DNA from: Blasia pusilla
Lineage: Eukaryota > Marchantiophyta > Marchantiopsida > Blasiales
DNA length: 64,000 bases
Assembly (NCBI GenBank): GCA_050084515.1
Contig: CM114272.1
Coordinates: 51,894,001-51,958,000, forward strand
Reading direction: 5' to 3'
Positions 1 to 12,709 of the stretch are shown here, piece by piece. The position numbers and the translations under genes are program-made. How positions within the stretch are numbered: the stretch's first letter is position 1; each line of letters opens with the position of its first letter. The notes below the pieces were generated by a model, which saw only the letters and a list, made by a program, of their open reading frames with translations, was not told the DNA's origin and searched no databases.

Positions 1-2440
1 AAAAATAGTTGACCTCGCAATTAAACTTAAGGAAAATTTGGCTCAATTAAAATATATTATTTCTTTTCCTCATATCTATACGATTTACTGTTTTAAGGAA
101 TAGAAAATTTCTATAGAGGTTATACGTGAATGCTAAACTTAGTCAATTTTTGTCATCAATACTTTTTCTATTCTTTATTTTCAGGTCCATTTCATAAAAA
201 TATTTCAATGAAAGAAAAAAATATTTTTACATGATACAATCCATATAAGTAGAATGTCGATATGGACCATACCTCAAATGCTTTTCCAAACTTAAGTCCT
301 AAACTATAAATGCTTTCCATGAAAGCTATTTTTTGTGGAAATGTTTTTGATTTAGCAAATTGGGAAAGGTTCACTTGGCCAAGTGCATATCTCTAATATA
401 ACAAAGTTAGCTTTGACAGGCTAGAATTTTTTCGGACATGAGTGTATCCTTTAATTAATTTTTATTGTCCATTTTACGCATCAAAGTATTTTATGCATTT
501 TATTTTGCCAATATTTTCTCCTTCTTTTTCTCATCAAATTTTTTTTCTTGTTCATTGCCACCATTCTCCCATTTAGGAACTATGGAGGAAAATTTTAATA
601 ATGAATCATTTTCCATCCGTTTGAGAGTCAAAATATTGCAAATGAATAATTCATAAATTGATGGAAAGTGAAATTAGAGTAAAGTGAAAAAATAGGGTGA
701 ATTCCTTGACGATCTAATAAAGTTGTTAAGATGAATCCAAAAATCCTTGAGAGAGGTTTCGTAGCTATAGGAAAATAGATATATGATCCTGGACTTTTGA
801 TTTTCTGAAAATTTTCAAAAATAAACATATTAAAAAAAATTTATAGGAATGAAAGAATCAACTTACTTGAAATGGAGCACCTAGAGATTTCTTTTTCTTT
901 GTTACAAAAATAAATTTTAATTTTTTTAAAAATGCATTGGCAACTCATAAACATTTGTCAATTTGTAGCAAATACTACTCCATTTCTTTTTAAAAGTGCA
1001 CTTTTTTCTAGGAAACTTGATTTCATTTTAAAATTTTCTTAAAATTTTGGAATTTAGTTAGAGGTAAGAGAGAGAGAGATCTCATCGTCATTCTACTATG
1101 AAGTTTCATATTTTTGATATAGAGGATGTCATTAAGTGCTTCATTCATAGGTTGCCACAAGTAACTCACTTTCTCTTCTTATAAAGATGATATGAATCTT
1201 CACATTTCCACATGTAATAAAAAAACTAGTTCTTAAAATATCTTCTCACATATGAGCTTCTTTCCTAAATTAGAGAGCATAATTCCTTTCAACATTTAAT
1301 ATATATTTTTTTGCCTATTCATCATCTAGTTTTCTAACCCGAGGTTGGGTTAGTTAACCTTGGTCCTTCTTGAAATCCTCTTGAAGACTAAGTTTATATC
1401 TTGTACGTTCCCCTCACTAGCGTAAAGGAGATTGTAGCACAATTGGCAACTCCTTCCCTTGCAAAATGAAAGGTTGTGTGTTTGAATCTGGCATGTGACC
1501 TCAATTTTTCCTAAGCTCTCCTCACGATTAACTTGACTTTCACCCAGATGGCTTAGGATGAATAGATGCGAAGATATATATCATTAAAGGATTTAGTCTT
1601 TTTATGACAAGGCTCTCTATCAATACCAAATGTAAGGTCTTGCATCCACATTACTTTTTCTTTAATGTTTCTTAGACTAACCTAAAGAGAGTTGTAATGT
1701 TTATGAAACTAAAATAAAGAGATAACAAATAAAATATGGCCTAGATTTTCTTTTTTAAATATTTTATTTTCCTTTATAAAATTTCCCAATCTCATGCGAG
1801 CTTTCCTTTGCTTTCTTTTTACTTAAAATTATCTGGGGAAAAAGAGGAAGTTTTGAGTTTGGATGGGAATAGTAGAATTATGATGTTTAGGAGACTTTTA
1901 AAAAAAGAAAAAGTCAAAGGTGTTAAGGATAAATGGGAGAATGGTGGGCAATTCAATTTTTTCAAAATGATGAGAATTACATAAAGGTTGATATGGGGGT
2001 TGGAATAAGGAAAGGGAGAGGGGAGTTTTTTGGAGAAGGGTTAGGACATAAAATAAATCAAAGCAAAGGATAAAGAAGTAAGTGAGTTGAGGCTCATCAT
2101 CGCAATAAATATTCAATTAGAAATTTGTAAAATTATGTATAGCATGTTGAACTCCACAACTACAAGATGTGTCCAAAGGCTTCTCATGACCGTTTCTAAA
2201 TTGTTGGGTTGCTAGAAACATGAATCCAAAACATTTTCAAACTACCATAGTAAAAAAATTTTCACATTCAAAAACAAATAAATTTACTGCCCACAATATG
2301 AAAAAAAAATTCTTCTACCTTAATGCCTTGTGTCAATCAAACACATGTTTGAAAATCAAGAAAAAAAAACTTCCCATACTAGAATAATGACCAATCATAA
2401 CTTTTTTTACCATTTTTTTTCTATTTCTATTAGATCGGAC
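1..2440. other. AT-rich intergenic DNA, no gene seen
   Basis: The stretch is strongly AT-rich with many homopolymer runs. Its open frames are short (60-80 codons) and low-complexity, and none shows a recognisable domain. The only structured piece I see is a tRNA-like relic near 1.43-1.50 kb, listed separately. Confidence 0.6.
1427..1499 (+). repeat. tRNA-like sequence, possible SINE head or decayed tRNA
   Basis: TAGCACAATTGG resembles a Pol III A box and, about 40 bases later, GTTTGAATC resembles a B box; the spacing is that of a tRNA gene. I could not fold a clean cloverleaf: the anticodon stem and loop are ambiguous and the acceptor ends do not pair convincingly. A functional tRNA is therefore unlikely. 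A tRNA-derived SINE head or a pseudo-tRNA is the best reading. Confidence 0.35.
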
Positions 2441-4086
2441 TTAGGGCGATTGCCAGAAGACCGCTATTAGAGCCTCACAAAGAAAATTAATTAATTAAAG
2501 AGAGTTCAGGCAAGGTACCCTAAAGCAACAAATACCTTCGCCCGTTTCCCCGGGCACCCGACCGACAACATCAGCCATCTGAAGTTTAGCGGGGTCTCTA
2601 AACGGGTATCTTACCGGAGCCAGTCCACGTGAGGAACTCAAGCTGCTGGGAACCCGACGACGCATCCATCTTGCTATCTCCGTTCTGTTGGAGTCTGCCT
2701 GCCGTCGACGGAAGAGAACGACGGAGAGGGGCATGGTAACTCCTCAGGGCCGTCAGGCTCAGCAGCTGACTGTAACGGGAAGGGAGGAGAGGCGAGTTCC
2801 TCCGACGCCATCTTAGCGGTGCCGCTAAATCCAGACAGCAGTGGCGCGGGGACGCTGCTACGGAGGACGCAATTCCTTCCGTGGAATGCCGACGAACAGT
2901 TCGGCGGATCTTGTCATTTGCACATTCGTCGCCTCTGGCGTGTTTTGACGCCGATCGCGTGGTTAACCGGTGGTCTTGGGGGTGCATGGCGAGAACAGAG
3001 AGTGGATGGACGCAAGGGACGGCAGCGGAGCGCAAGACGACGTAGGAAATATACGACGCGTGCGTGCTGGGATGGGATGGGACTGGAGGTGCAATGATTC
3101 AGTCGCTCCGGTGAGGTGACATGTCGGCAAAAGTCAGTCGCTGAATTTTGCGGAGATGGAGATGGACTTATTGTTAGATTCGTGGTGCTGCAGTCGGTCG
3201 TTGTGCTGGATACGGCGTTGGAAAAAAGGGCCAATGATGCGGCAGCCATCGAACGCTGCCAGGGCGAGCGTTCGGGGAGTTCTTCTGGATATGGAAAGGA
3301 GCCAATACCGAGTCGCGACGGCGTGGTACATGTGGTGGACGCGGTGGATGCGGGGAGAGGGGATCGGGCGTGGTTCTTTGATTGATGCAGCGATGAGTGA
3401 GTGATTAGTGGGGAGGGGAGGGGTAGGGTAGGGTAGGGTAGGGTGGACTTCTAGTAGAGGTGGCGCTGTTGCTTGGGGAGCTAGCATTGGCCTGTTTGGC
3501 TCGAGGACTACAACTTCGTGGTCTCGCTGTCTCGGCTCGAGGTCCTTCCTTTCTTCGAGTCTGGGCCCGTGTCGGAAAAGAAGCCTCATACGCAGTCTTA
3601 ATAACTACCACGGGTGCCTTGTTCTCGAGGATAAAGAAGGTCGATCGATCCTTTACTACTCACTGCTTTATTTCTCAGGCATACTGCATATATGCTCGCA
3701 GATATGATTTTGGAATCCTGCCCTCAGGTACATCCAAGAAAATCGCAATTTCTGGATGCGTGCACACAGTGCAAGAGGTGCACGAATTGCACCGTGAAGG
3801 GAGATTTCTGTGCCTAATTTCTCGAGTATTGTGGATGCAGAGTTCAATTTCTCCTTCGGGCCTAAAGATCGTGACTACAGTTCTTTTGTAGTTATGTCGG
3901 CTGTGAGAGGCAAGATTTGAGGCGTGAAAGCTACGCAGTGCGCTGGTTCCAAAGGCACGCCATGTCCATGAGCGCTAGGTCGGGTTGAGATCTGCATGAA
4001 GATGGCCGAATATTTATAGCAGCCGTTTGTGGTGATCTCCTGGTTTGGAGAAGTTGGATGTGGACTTGCGTTAGAAAGCTGAAAAG
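2441..4086. other. GC-rich upstream region of the TBL gene
   Basis: Base composition jumps to GC-rich at about 2440 and stays so through the TBL gene. Several overlapping open frames occur on both strands with no recognisable domain. On the minus strand a short frame from an ATG at 2669 runs to a good splice donor (GTAAG, 2610-2614), so a first exon of a divergent transcript is possible but unsupported. The last few hundred bases are likely promoter and 5' leader of the TBL gene. Confidence 0.4.
3412..3444 (+). repeat. GGGTA/GGGGA pentamer microsatellite
   Basis: Four to five tandem GGGTA units follow two GGGGA units. The period is 5, so this is not the plant telomere heptamer. Confidence 0.8.
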
Positions 4087-7000
4087 ATGGTAGGTCATCA
4101 GTTGAAGAAAATTGCTCAAGCTCGCGGCAGAGCTTCTCGCTCTTCCGTCTGTGACCTCTGTGCATGCCCCAAGCACTGGAGCATATACACTCTTCTTTTC
4201 TCCACCGTTTTCCTTCTTTTGTTCTGCTTCCTCCTTTTCGACATAAAGACCTCGCCGACGTCCCTACTGCTCCATGCCAGTAAGGAGATAAACATTTTGC
4301 GGGCTCAGGCTACTGAAGGTAGTATACTGTCTTTGTCCCGCTCCACGCCAGTGGAGCGGGAAGAAGATTTAGATGACTCCGACCGCCGGGATGACCATGT
4401 TCGAGCGAGGACGTCCGACTCTGTGAAAGAAAGTTCGGAAGATTTTACTCTCGACAATGAACAGGACGAGGAGTCGCAACAAGAGAAAACCAGGAATCAG
4501 TTGAAGGATGAGCTTTCAGTTGAGGAGTCTTTACAGGTCGATACTAGGGTTCAGAATCAGGGCGAGATGTTCATGAGGATTTAAATGATGCAGAACCGTC
4601 GACGATAGCGCAAAATGATCTCGTTCCCGGGGACGAAGATTCGGACGAGAAATCTGTTAAGATAGACCGTAGTACTACGGAGGCAGTTCCGATAAAAGAA
4701 GATTCGGATCTTGCTAATTCTCGAAAAAAGGATGTCAGCTTCTCCAAGGGCGTTTCAGAAAAGGAAGAATCTGAGAGGGAAGATCTGGAGGAGGGCAGAT
4801 TGAGTTCTACGGAGGAAATTGCAAAGACTGAAGATCTGGAGGAGGATTCTCCGACGAAGAGCGAAAGATCAATAGAGGAAGCTCCAGAAACAGAAGAGAG
4901 ATTCGTGAGGGAGGTCAGTTCCTCGCATGGAAGCGATGAAATCCACGCGGAGAAGGATGGTTTACCGAACGGCGAGGAGACTAGCAAAGTAGATGTAGAG
5001 GTTCTGCCCGCGGAGGAGACATCGAAAAAAGGGTCTGACACAGAAAAACATAGAACTGGCATAGTATCCAAACTCACGCCGGTCAAGAAATATAGGCCAT
5101 CCCATTCGGCTCCGTCGAATCCACCCTTGTTGAAGTCAGTAACCAGCGACGTTCCATGTGACTACTCTGTCGGCGAGTGGGTCAAGGATGAGAGTTATCC
5201 TCTTTACAAGCCCGCCGCATGTCCATTTGTCGATGGAGGTTTCCGCTGCGTGGAGAATGGCAGGCCGAATTCCGAGTTCCAAAAGTGGAGATGGCAACCT
5301 TCGGCTTGCGATCTTCCCAGGTGCTTTTTAACCTCCAAACACTCCATTATTTTTGGCTGCTTCGTCTGCTCGTTTACCATGGTTACGCGCCTCCCTTACC
5401 CACTCGTCACTCCAAGATGTTCATGTATGATGCGGGCGCCCTGTGGATATCTGATTTGATTCAGTTAAGCGGATTACGTATGGGTCCGGAATTTTCGCTG
5501 CTTGAAGATATATCAGTTGTAAATGTATCTTTAGTTTATTAATTATCATTCTTCGTAGATTCATTGTCGGGATCAAATCACAACGTGGCCAGTTTCCGAA
5601 TGTCCTTGTTTCACCTTCTTTAATTCAAATCTGATCGAGGTCCTCTCCCCGCACTCTTTTCTGAATAGATTTCATGCAAAGAAGATGCTGGAGCGACTGA
5701 GGGGGACCCGAATGGCGTTCGTGGGGGATTCAATTGGTCGCAACAATTGGGAGTCGATGCTCTGTATGCTAGCGGAAGGTGTTGCCAACAAAAGTCGTAT
5801 CTATGAGATCAATGGAGAATCTATCGATAAGCATAAGGGATTTTTGGCATTTAAGTTTGAGGAGTACAACTGCACAGTGGAGTACTATCGGAGCCCTTAC
5901 TTAGTACCTCAAGGCCGAGGTCCTCCCAATTCTGCCCCGGAGGTGCGCAGTACTTTGAAACTAGATGTGATCGATTGGTCCGCCTCGAAGTGGAAAGACG
6001 CTGAGATCATTATATTCAACTCCGGTCATTGGTGGAGCAACGATAAGACAATTCGAGGGTCAGTTTTCACTCTCAACCCGTCCTCGTGCTAGCATCTCAC
6101 TTCACGGATCTGAAACACTTGCCTCTCTCGCATTCAGATCCAAAAATGGTAGGTCTAATAGTGTGCGGTCTCGTCAGCGTCAAAATCGATCCTGAAATTT
6201 GTGTGAATCGGAGCAGTAGTAGCTACGTCTCGAATCGTGCTGTCTCACTGGACAGATTTTGTAAGTTCTTGAAGCCTAGAATCGTAGTAAGCCTGGTAAT
6301 GCAAGTATGATTTCGTCCGGGAGTAATGGCTCAAGTATCCGCTAGAATCTTTCCCCGCGCTTCCTGGCCCCGGATCTTTAGGTAATAGTTGTGGCTGACC
6401 TTTCAATGCGCACCTGGACCATGAGGTTCACAGGGCTTATGCGTTGAAAACGAGAACCAAATATACACACATCCACAAATGATGTTGCCGGATGACCTGC
6501 CTTCTCGGCGCGGTCTGAGCACTGCTGATCAGGACTGCAGTATCTCTACAGTACCGATCTCTAACAAAACTATAGCCTGAAGTCCCGGCCAGTGCGTGCT
6601 GCAATCGTAACCATAGTGTTTTGCAGTTGGTCAATACGGATCGAAATTGGCCCTCGACTGGAGGTAATCGGAAAATTTCAGACCGTCGCATGCTGGGTGA
6701 GTTGACATGGGACATTTGTGTGCGTGTAAACAGGGGCAATTACTTCCAAACGAAGGATAAGGTGAGAATGAAGATGGAAGTCGGTGAGGCATTCAAGACA
6801 GCTGTAGAGACGGTGGCGAAATGGGTGGACGCGAATGTGAATCCTGAGAAATCGCAAGTCTTTTTCAGAAGCTACGCTCCCGTCCACTTCAGGCAAGTTC
6901 CTAATATTTCCAGCTGTGCGAACTCATACCGCATCGACATGAATCTGAGACCGCGTGAATCTTCCTTATCCGTCGCTCTGTTTGTTGCAGTGTTGCATGC

Positions 7001-7638
7001 ACCTCCTCCTTTGGTAGATCCCTAGAAGTAGGCCGCAATCTGCGAGGCAGCCTCGAAGTGGGTGTACTTTCTCATGTCTCAATTACGCGAAGTAAAACAT
7101 AGACCTCGTAGCCATGAAGTACAGTGTCGTCATATGTACCGCATAGCGTGTCGCCTTCTGAGTGGTTCGATTCTAGCTAGCTAGGTCATCCGCTCGGAAC
7201 GTGTGACGGTGTGAGGTTACCAGATAGATCATAAGGAAGATGATGAGATACGAGTCGCGGGTTGCATGATTGATCGGATGTTCGCTGGTTGCGCGCAGGA
7301 GTGGGACATGGAAGACCGGCGGAACCTGCATGGACGAGACGCAACCCATGCTCCTGAATCTCTCTTCATACGGAGAGCCGTGGTCCAATACCATGATTGG
7401 GGAGATAGTGCGCTACAACAAGAAAACTCCCATACATTTTCTCAACATTACTCTCCTCTCACAGTATAGATCCGACGGACATTCTGCCATTTGGCAAAGA
7501 GTTCCTCCCTCTCCCAAAAACCATCAAGATTGCAGTCACTGGTGCTTGCCTGGAGTTCCGGATACCTGGAACGAAGTTTTGTACGCCACGTTACTGTCCG
7601 TCGGACAAGGTCCTTGGAGTCGCGATCCCTCGGAGTGA
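4087..7638 (+). CDS. Trichome-Birefringence-Like (TBL) polysaccharide O-acetyltransferase, 4 exons
   Basis: TBL proteins are Golgi type II membrane enzymes that O-acetylate cell-wall polysaccharides. The exons I deduce are 4087-5320, 5669-6058, 6734-6892 and 7299-7638, with phases that agree. The first ATG opens a basic tail and one membrane anchor (about residues 34-53), then a long acidic linker. The PMR5N domain starts at CDYSVGEW (about 5158) and ends at CDLPR at the first splice site. The PC-esterase domain has the GDS motif (FVGDSIGRN, 5724-5732) and the DxxH motif (DCSHWCLPG, 7528-7539), the two catalytic motifs of the family. Expected length is about 700 residues, longer than most TBLs because of the linker. 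The linker changes frame between 4545 and 4584, so the gene carries a 1-base indel, a sequence error or an unrecognised splice. Intron 3 is GC-AG (AG/GCAAGT donor at 6893). The substrate polymer cannot be inferred. Confidence 0.85.
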
Positions 7639-7652
7639 CTGATTTGATTTCA

Positions 7653-7687
7653 TCTCTCCTCTCTCTCTTTTCTCTCTCTCTCTCTCT
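7653..7687 (+). repeat. CT microsatellite
   Basis: A CT-rich run, interrupted by short T blocks, lies just after the TBL stop codon and probably within its 3' UTR. Confidence 0.8.
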
Positions 7688-7689
7688 GG

Positions 7690-9850
7690 AACACCATTAT
7701 GGTAGCAATTGGTCCAGAGGAAAGAAAAGCAATTGGTCGGCGCGACTGATTATTTCGTCGACATCCCGACGCTTGAGCATGATCTGGATGGCGACCGGCA
7801 CCTGCATGCACGCCTGTGGCAATAACACCTCCTATAACCCCGTCAGAGTTCGTTTCATTCTTCGGCCTTTCATGATCCAAAAAATGAGCAATCTTGGTAC
7901 GCTGCGTGACGAAGGTCCGGTTATAAATCAGCCCAAGGCCCCACATGGCCCATGGAGTTACTTCCTTCCGCGACAGCCTTGTGATAATAAGTCCGGCGGC
8001 CCGGACGCAACCCATCGGGTAGCGCATGAAACCCAATGTAATATACTTGTTTTCCTCTTGTCGATTTTCGCGCGCAGGCGTGGACTCTCTCTCGTTCCCG
8101 TCTTATTGAAATGTACTCATTTCGCTGTGATTGGAGAGTAACTTATCAAATGGATCAGACGCAGTCATTCTCTTCCGTCAATTTGTCCCGCTGGGTCGAT
8201 CTCGGCGTCTTCTTCGCGCACGCAATCGCCCCTCTGTGAGCAAGAAAGGGGCGGAGGTGTGAGCGGCAGTCCGAATGGAGTTACAAGACAGTACCAAATC
8301 CCTTCTTGCATCCATAACGCTCTCGCGTTCTTTCTGTCTCCGGCGAGAACTGTGACCCGCAGATTTGGCCACATGCCGAGGAGTCCCGCAATCGTGACCT
8401 GTATCCGAACGGTAACGTACCCTCTCTCATCCCCTCCTCGAGGCTCAAGCGCGGCGACAAGGCTCGAGAAGGCCGCGAGAAATCGCCTTCGCCTGACTGG
8501 GCAACAATCACAGCATACGTCAGAACGGCACGGATCTAACAGGCCGCGCAGCCCCGCGCTTACGCTCCCTCCCGGTCTTTCCACAGCAAGACAAAACCGA
8601 CAAATGCCTGCTCTTGGAACCGAGGCTCCAACCTTGCGTGCGATGTGCACATCACCTCGGGCATGCTGGCATTCCGGGCTCCAAGAGTCCAAAGCGGGCG
8701 GGGCGGACTCGGGGAGGTGCCCGTCGACGTGGGGGAAACGGCGGACGAGACCGTTTCGAGATCCCAGCTGGGTGAACTCGCGTGATCGACAGATTCGACA
8801 CGGAATCATGTCTCCCAATCTCGGCAAGTGGAAAGCGAAGGCATGTGCGTGCACAGCCATCTGACGCGACTCGCTCATTACTGCTGCTAAATTCGGCGTC
8901 GGTGTCCTGTGACTCCTGTCCTCATACTCATCAGGTTAGGTCCCATCTCCATCATACGGTCCAGAATCTTTTTTTGGCGGAAGTCCGTGATTTGCAAAAA
9001 ATGATTTGTATCATCCGAATTCCAATTCTAATCGTTTTGTCATATTCTCCCGGCGAGCAGTTCCAGCCGGCGGGTGGCTTTACAGCCGCCCGCTTTTCCC
9101 ATGCGACCCGGCCCTTAATCGATAATCCTGTCGCGCAAAACAACGCCTTTTTCATAATTAGTAGCGTCGTTCTTTCTTCCCTCTCACAATTGTAGGCGCT
9201 TCAAATTCCCCACGGACGAGAATGACTGCAGCGCGGCCGCTTCTTGCCAGTGTCCCCGGTGACCGGTCGTGGCTCGACGGGTAGCTCCGGTTCGGTCCCC
9301 AGGGGGCGAGTTGAGACTCTCAACTCGAGAGAGAGGGCGGTGACGACTGTCCTTTCCGGAACCCGCATGGGTCGCCCGCTCAGCTCTGGTGGACTGCTGG
9401 ATAATAGATGATGGTCTGGATTAGCGCGCGCTGAGAAGTGTGCCGTGGCGGTACCTCACGCGGCAGTAATTTCTCGCAGCTACGCTAAACTGCCCCTGTC
9501 AGCGCCCTTGTGCGCACGAGCGTCCTCTGCACCGCCGTCCGATCGGATCGATCGGGGCATCTTTCGCTGCGGAGCCAGTCGGTACTGAGTCTACTGGCTC
9601 GGTAGAACTTCAAAGTTAGCGGGGACGCGCGGAAAGATAGCTGGGAGTTCGTTGTTAAATTTGGAATACGTGTCAAATCTCTGAAAACACCTGTCGCGTA
9701 TAGTTTCTACCGGCCGACAACCGCTTACTGCAAATAATGTTCCCGTGCTCTTTGGCGAAATAAATAAATAAATATCTGGCGACTGTCCTCCGACCGACTC
9801 CTCCCAAAGCCCTTTTACGACAATCCTCACCTCACACGCGACCGGATTTT
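7690..9850. other. GC-rich block downstream of TBL, no supported gene
   Basis: Two long frames overlap in opposite directions here (8165-8878 minus, 237 codons; 8259-8864 plus, 201 codons). Neither contains a domain I recognise, and overlapping antisense frames are expected in GC-rich DNA. A perfect hairpin with 8-bp arms GAGTTGAG/CTCAACTC and loop ACT lies at 9308-9326. The first part may be TBL 3' UTR. Confidence 0.4.
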
Positions 9851-11805
9851 ATGCCGGTCGAATTTTCCGCGTGGATTTGTGCATGCAATCATGATTTATT
9901 AATTATTATAGAATTGTAGTCGCTTTAGTGATTATTAACATATAAGACAAGTAATTATTTTTTTAAATACTAATTTGATGTCAAACTTACATTATTATGG
10001 AAGATTGATTTTATTATTTGTAGAACATCTTTATGCAATTAGGTATCGATAAAATGTCGCACATGTTACTAAGAGCAAGGAAAAAAATTTGAAATTATAT
10101 GCAGTATTATTAATATGTTCCCTTCATGAATTATATATTAATTTTTCAAAAAAAAATTTTATTTTTTTGCATTGTATGAACATCTTATTTAAATTATTAT
10201 GGGAGAGTGTCTTCTTTATTTGCAAACATCCCTCTCCTTGACATGTGGTAACTAGGTAGCGATAAAATGTTTGATCTCTTCCCTTCACAAGCTATACACT
10301 CTATACACTAGTTCTTCAAACACTTTTTAATTTCATCTAATAAGTTTATATTAAAAAAATCGAAAAATCTTCTTCTTCTTTTTTGAATTTCTTAAAGAGT
10401 ATTTACTATCTATAAAACATTCCATAAAATTTTATAGCTAACTTACACATAATTTAAACTTATTGTGCGCAACCTGAAAGGTGGCAAGCAACTTCTCCAT
10501 TGGTGTCCACACCCCGCACACTAGTTTTTTGGACAGTTTTATGATGGGTTGTATTGTATACAACTTTTTGACGGCATGCCTTGAGTCTATACTTATCCAT
10601 CAGTTTCAAACAGCATCCTGTTTCGCGTGGGATCTCGCCTCATTGTTGGCAATAGAGATGAGTATCTGAGTTGAGAGTCAGCAGCTGTTGGGAGTAAATT
10701 GAGGGAATTTTCTCTCATTAGAGCTCAGACCTACAGTGCTTCAAAAAAATTTCCCTTGCCCCGGACAAGTATACTCCTTCTTACCTATGTGGGAGGACAA
10801 CATTAATATCCACAAACTAAAAGGTGGCAGACCACAGTTTGCATATTGGTTCTTCGACAGTTTTGTAGCATGGATTGGCTGTTGTAGCTCTCTGATGGCA
10901 TACCCTGAGTGTACACCTACTCATCAGGTCCGAAGATTACTCTGCTCTATCTAAGACACCTTCCCATTATTGGTGACATGGATGAGTAGCTGAGTTCAGA
11001 GTCACCAGGTGCTGGAGTTAATCTGAGGCAATTTTCTCGATCAGACCTCATATCTACAGAGGTTAAAGAGTTGGTCTCGAGTTACAAACATGTATACTCT
11101 AAACACAATGCATATAGAGGTCAACAGTACTGTGTGCAATCTGAAAGGTATTAATCCTTGTTAAGTGGCTTGCTACAAACAGTGTTTGCTGCAAACAGTT
11201 TCTCACGAAACTGTATCCGTGAGAAAATTGACATTGTTACACACAACTACACTTCTATATAAATATTTTCAACCTCAAGAGAAAGGGTATCTGAATGGTA
11301 ACATCATGCAGTTTGCAAGACAGTAGTGTAATGGTTGTCGGCTACTGAAAAAATACTTGATTGTATGCCGATGAAACTCAAAAAATGTGGCTACAACTGA
11401 ACAGAAATGCGCATGCACTCCAACACACAACCGTCAACAAGGAAATTAAGTCAGCTGAGTGAAGCATGCCAAAACCATAGCATATCTTGGAGCAGTGCCC
11501 TCTGCAAAAAATGGCATTGAGAGCATGACTTTGGGATTTCCAATGTGAAAGTGTGTGCAACAACGCACTATCCCTGTGAGAGTGCAATGGGTAAACACAA
11601 GAACATCATCGATGGATTTGATTCGTCCAAACTTCATGAAATACTAAGCCCGGCCAAGAAAGTTCCTTAGTGGGAGACTCATAGGCACCAATGCTTGCAT
11701 CTCAATGAAATGAATTTAACTGACACAAAGATAGATCGTGGGTACATTAACAAGAGCAACTTGAGAAAGTACCATAGCCAACCAACTTCCGATCGGCCAT
11801 GGATA
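9851..11805. other. AT-rich intergenic DNA with a diverged duplication
   Basis: No coding potential is evident. The main structure is a diverged tandem duplication at 10465-11060, listed separately. Confidence 0.5.
10465..11060 (+). repeat. Diverged tandem repeat, period about 324 bp, two copies
   Basis: Copy 1 (about 10465-10735) and copy 2 (about 10789-11060) share colinear blocks in the same order: GGTGGCA, GACAGTTTT, GGCAT.CC.TGAGT, GATGAGTA.CTGAGTT and a stretch ending CTACAG. GGCA falls at 10573 and 10897. A possible third start (GTGCAATCTGAAAGGT) lies near 11132. No coding frame is shared, so this looks like an old non-coding repeat. Confidence 0.6.
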
Positions 11806-11809
11806 TCAA

Positions 11810-12404
11810 TGTCGTGCGCATACACATCGCTACACAATATACATCGCTGTTACCGAACATACATACAAACACGCACGATCCCATGCTAACTCATGGCATC
11901 CAAACACAAAGGCGAGAAGTACCAAAATATCTCCAATCTCTCTTTGTAAAGTAAGATCCAATCTCTCTCTAAAACCATCTCACACCATAGCTCTCAAAGG
12001 TGTGCACTCTCTCTCATGTCAAACCAAACCCACTCTCCTAATGAGAGGCTTGGGTTACACTCACAAGGTCTCAAACTCTCTCTTCTTGAGGTATACCCCT
12101 CCCCTCTCCCAAGCTCTCTCCATGGTAACCTATTCTCCCAAGTCACCTCCTTGGCTCTTGACCTGATGTAGGAGGTCAAGGGCCACTTACCAAAAATAGA
12201 AATTTGATCATATACTAAAAATGGTACTTACCTAAAATAGTAAGCTCCTCAATATGGCTCCAAATGAGCCGAAACGAAGGGGAAATCTGCTCTCTCAAGT
12301 TTCTCGAGGCCTCAGCAGGTCATCCTCAACCTATTGAGCCTGTCCTCCACCACTCACAAAGGCGCTCTACTAGATCTCACCGATCTATCCCAAAAGACAT
12401 GACA
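11810..12404 (-). mobile_element. Solo A-B terminal unit of the methyltransferase retroelement family
   Basis: Read on the minus strand this 595-bp unit starts TGTCATGTC and ends CGCACGACA. Its first part matches A1 and A2 of element 1, and its last 130 bases match B1 and B2. It is flanked by TCAA on both sides (11806-11809 and 12405-12408), consistent with a 4-bp target-site duplication. It is what recombination between A1 and A2 of a full element would leave. It lies head-to-head with element 1, 649 bp away. Confidence 0.85.
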
Positions 12405-12709
12405 TCAAGGAGAAACAAGTGACGAAAGAAAAATGCCAAGAAAGGAAGCGACACTATGAACCTTCAAGGAATAGGAGTCGGATTTTAAAGATAAACCGAA
12501 TAAGGCAGACATGCGGACGTAGCAAAGAGAACACCATATATGTGCAACAAGGATGACTATAACCGGTAGAATATGTCATCATATTTGTGTAGCAAACTGA
12601 GGTGATTCCAAGAAATTGTGTAGAATTTGACGATAAGTAACAGCATTAGCACACTACATCCCTTATCCGTGTTGATCTTAATATGACACCAGAGGCTGAG
12701 GTGGTGGTG

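Noticed and set aside
2598-3035. Minus-strand 145-codon frame with a nearby splice donor
   Set aside because: Low-complexity Arg/Ser-rich sequence; no second exon could be found in the AT-rich DNA to its left.
3412-3444. GGGTA repeats as an interstitial telomere
   Set aside because: Period 5, not the TTTAGGG heptamer.
8165-8878. Long overlapping open frames on both strands (237 and 201 codons)
   Set aside because: GC-rich DNA lacks stops by chance, the frames oppose each other, and neither contains a domain or a conserved-looking segment.
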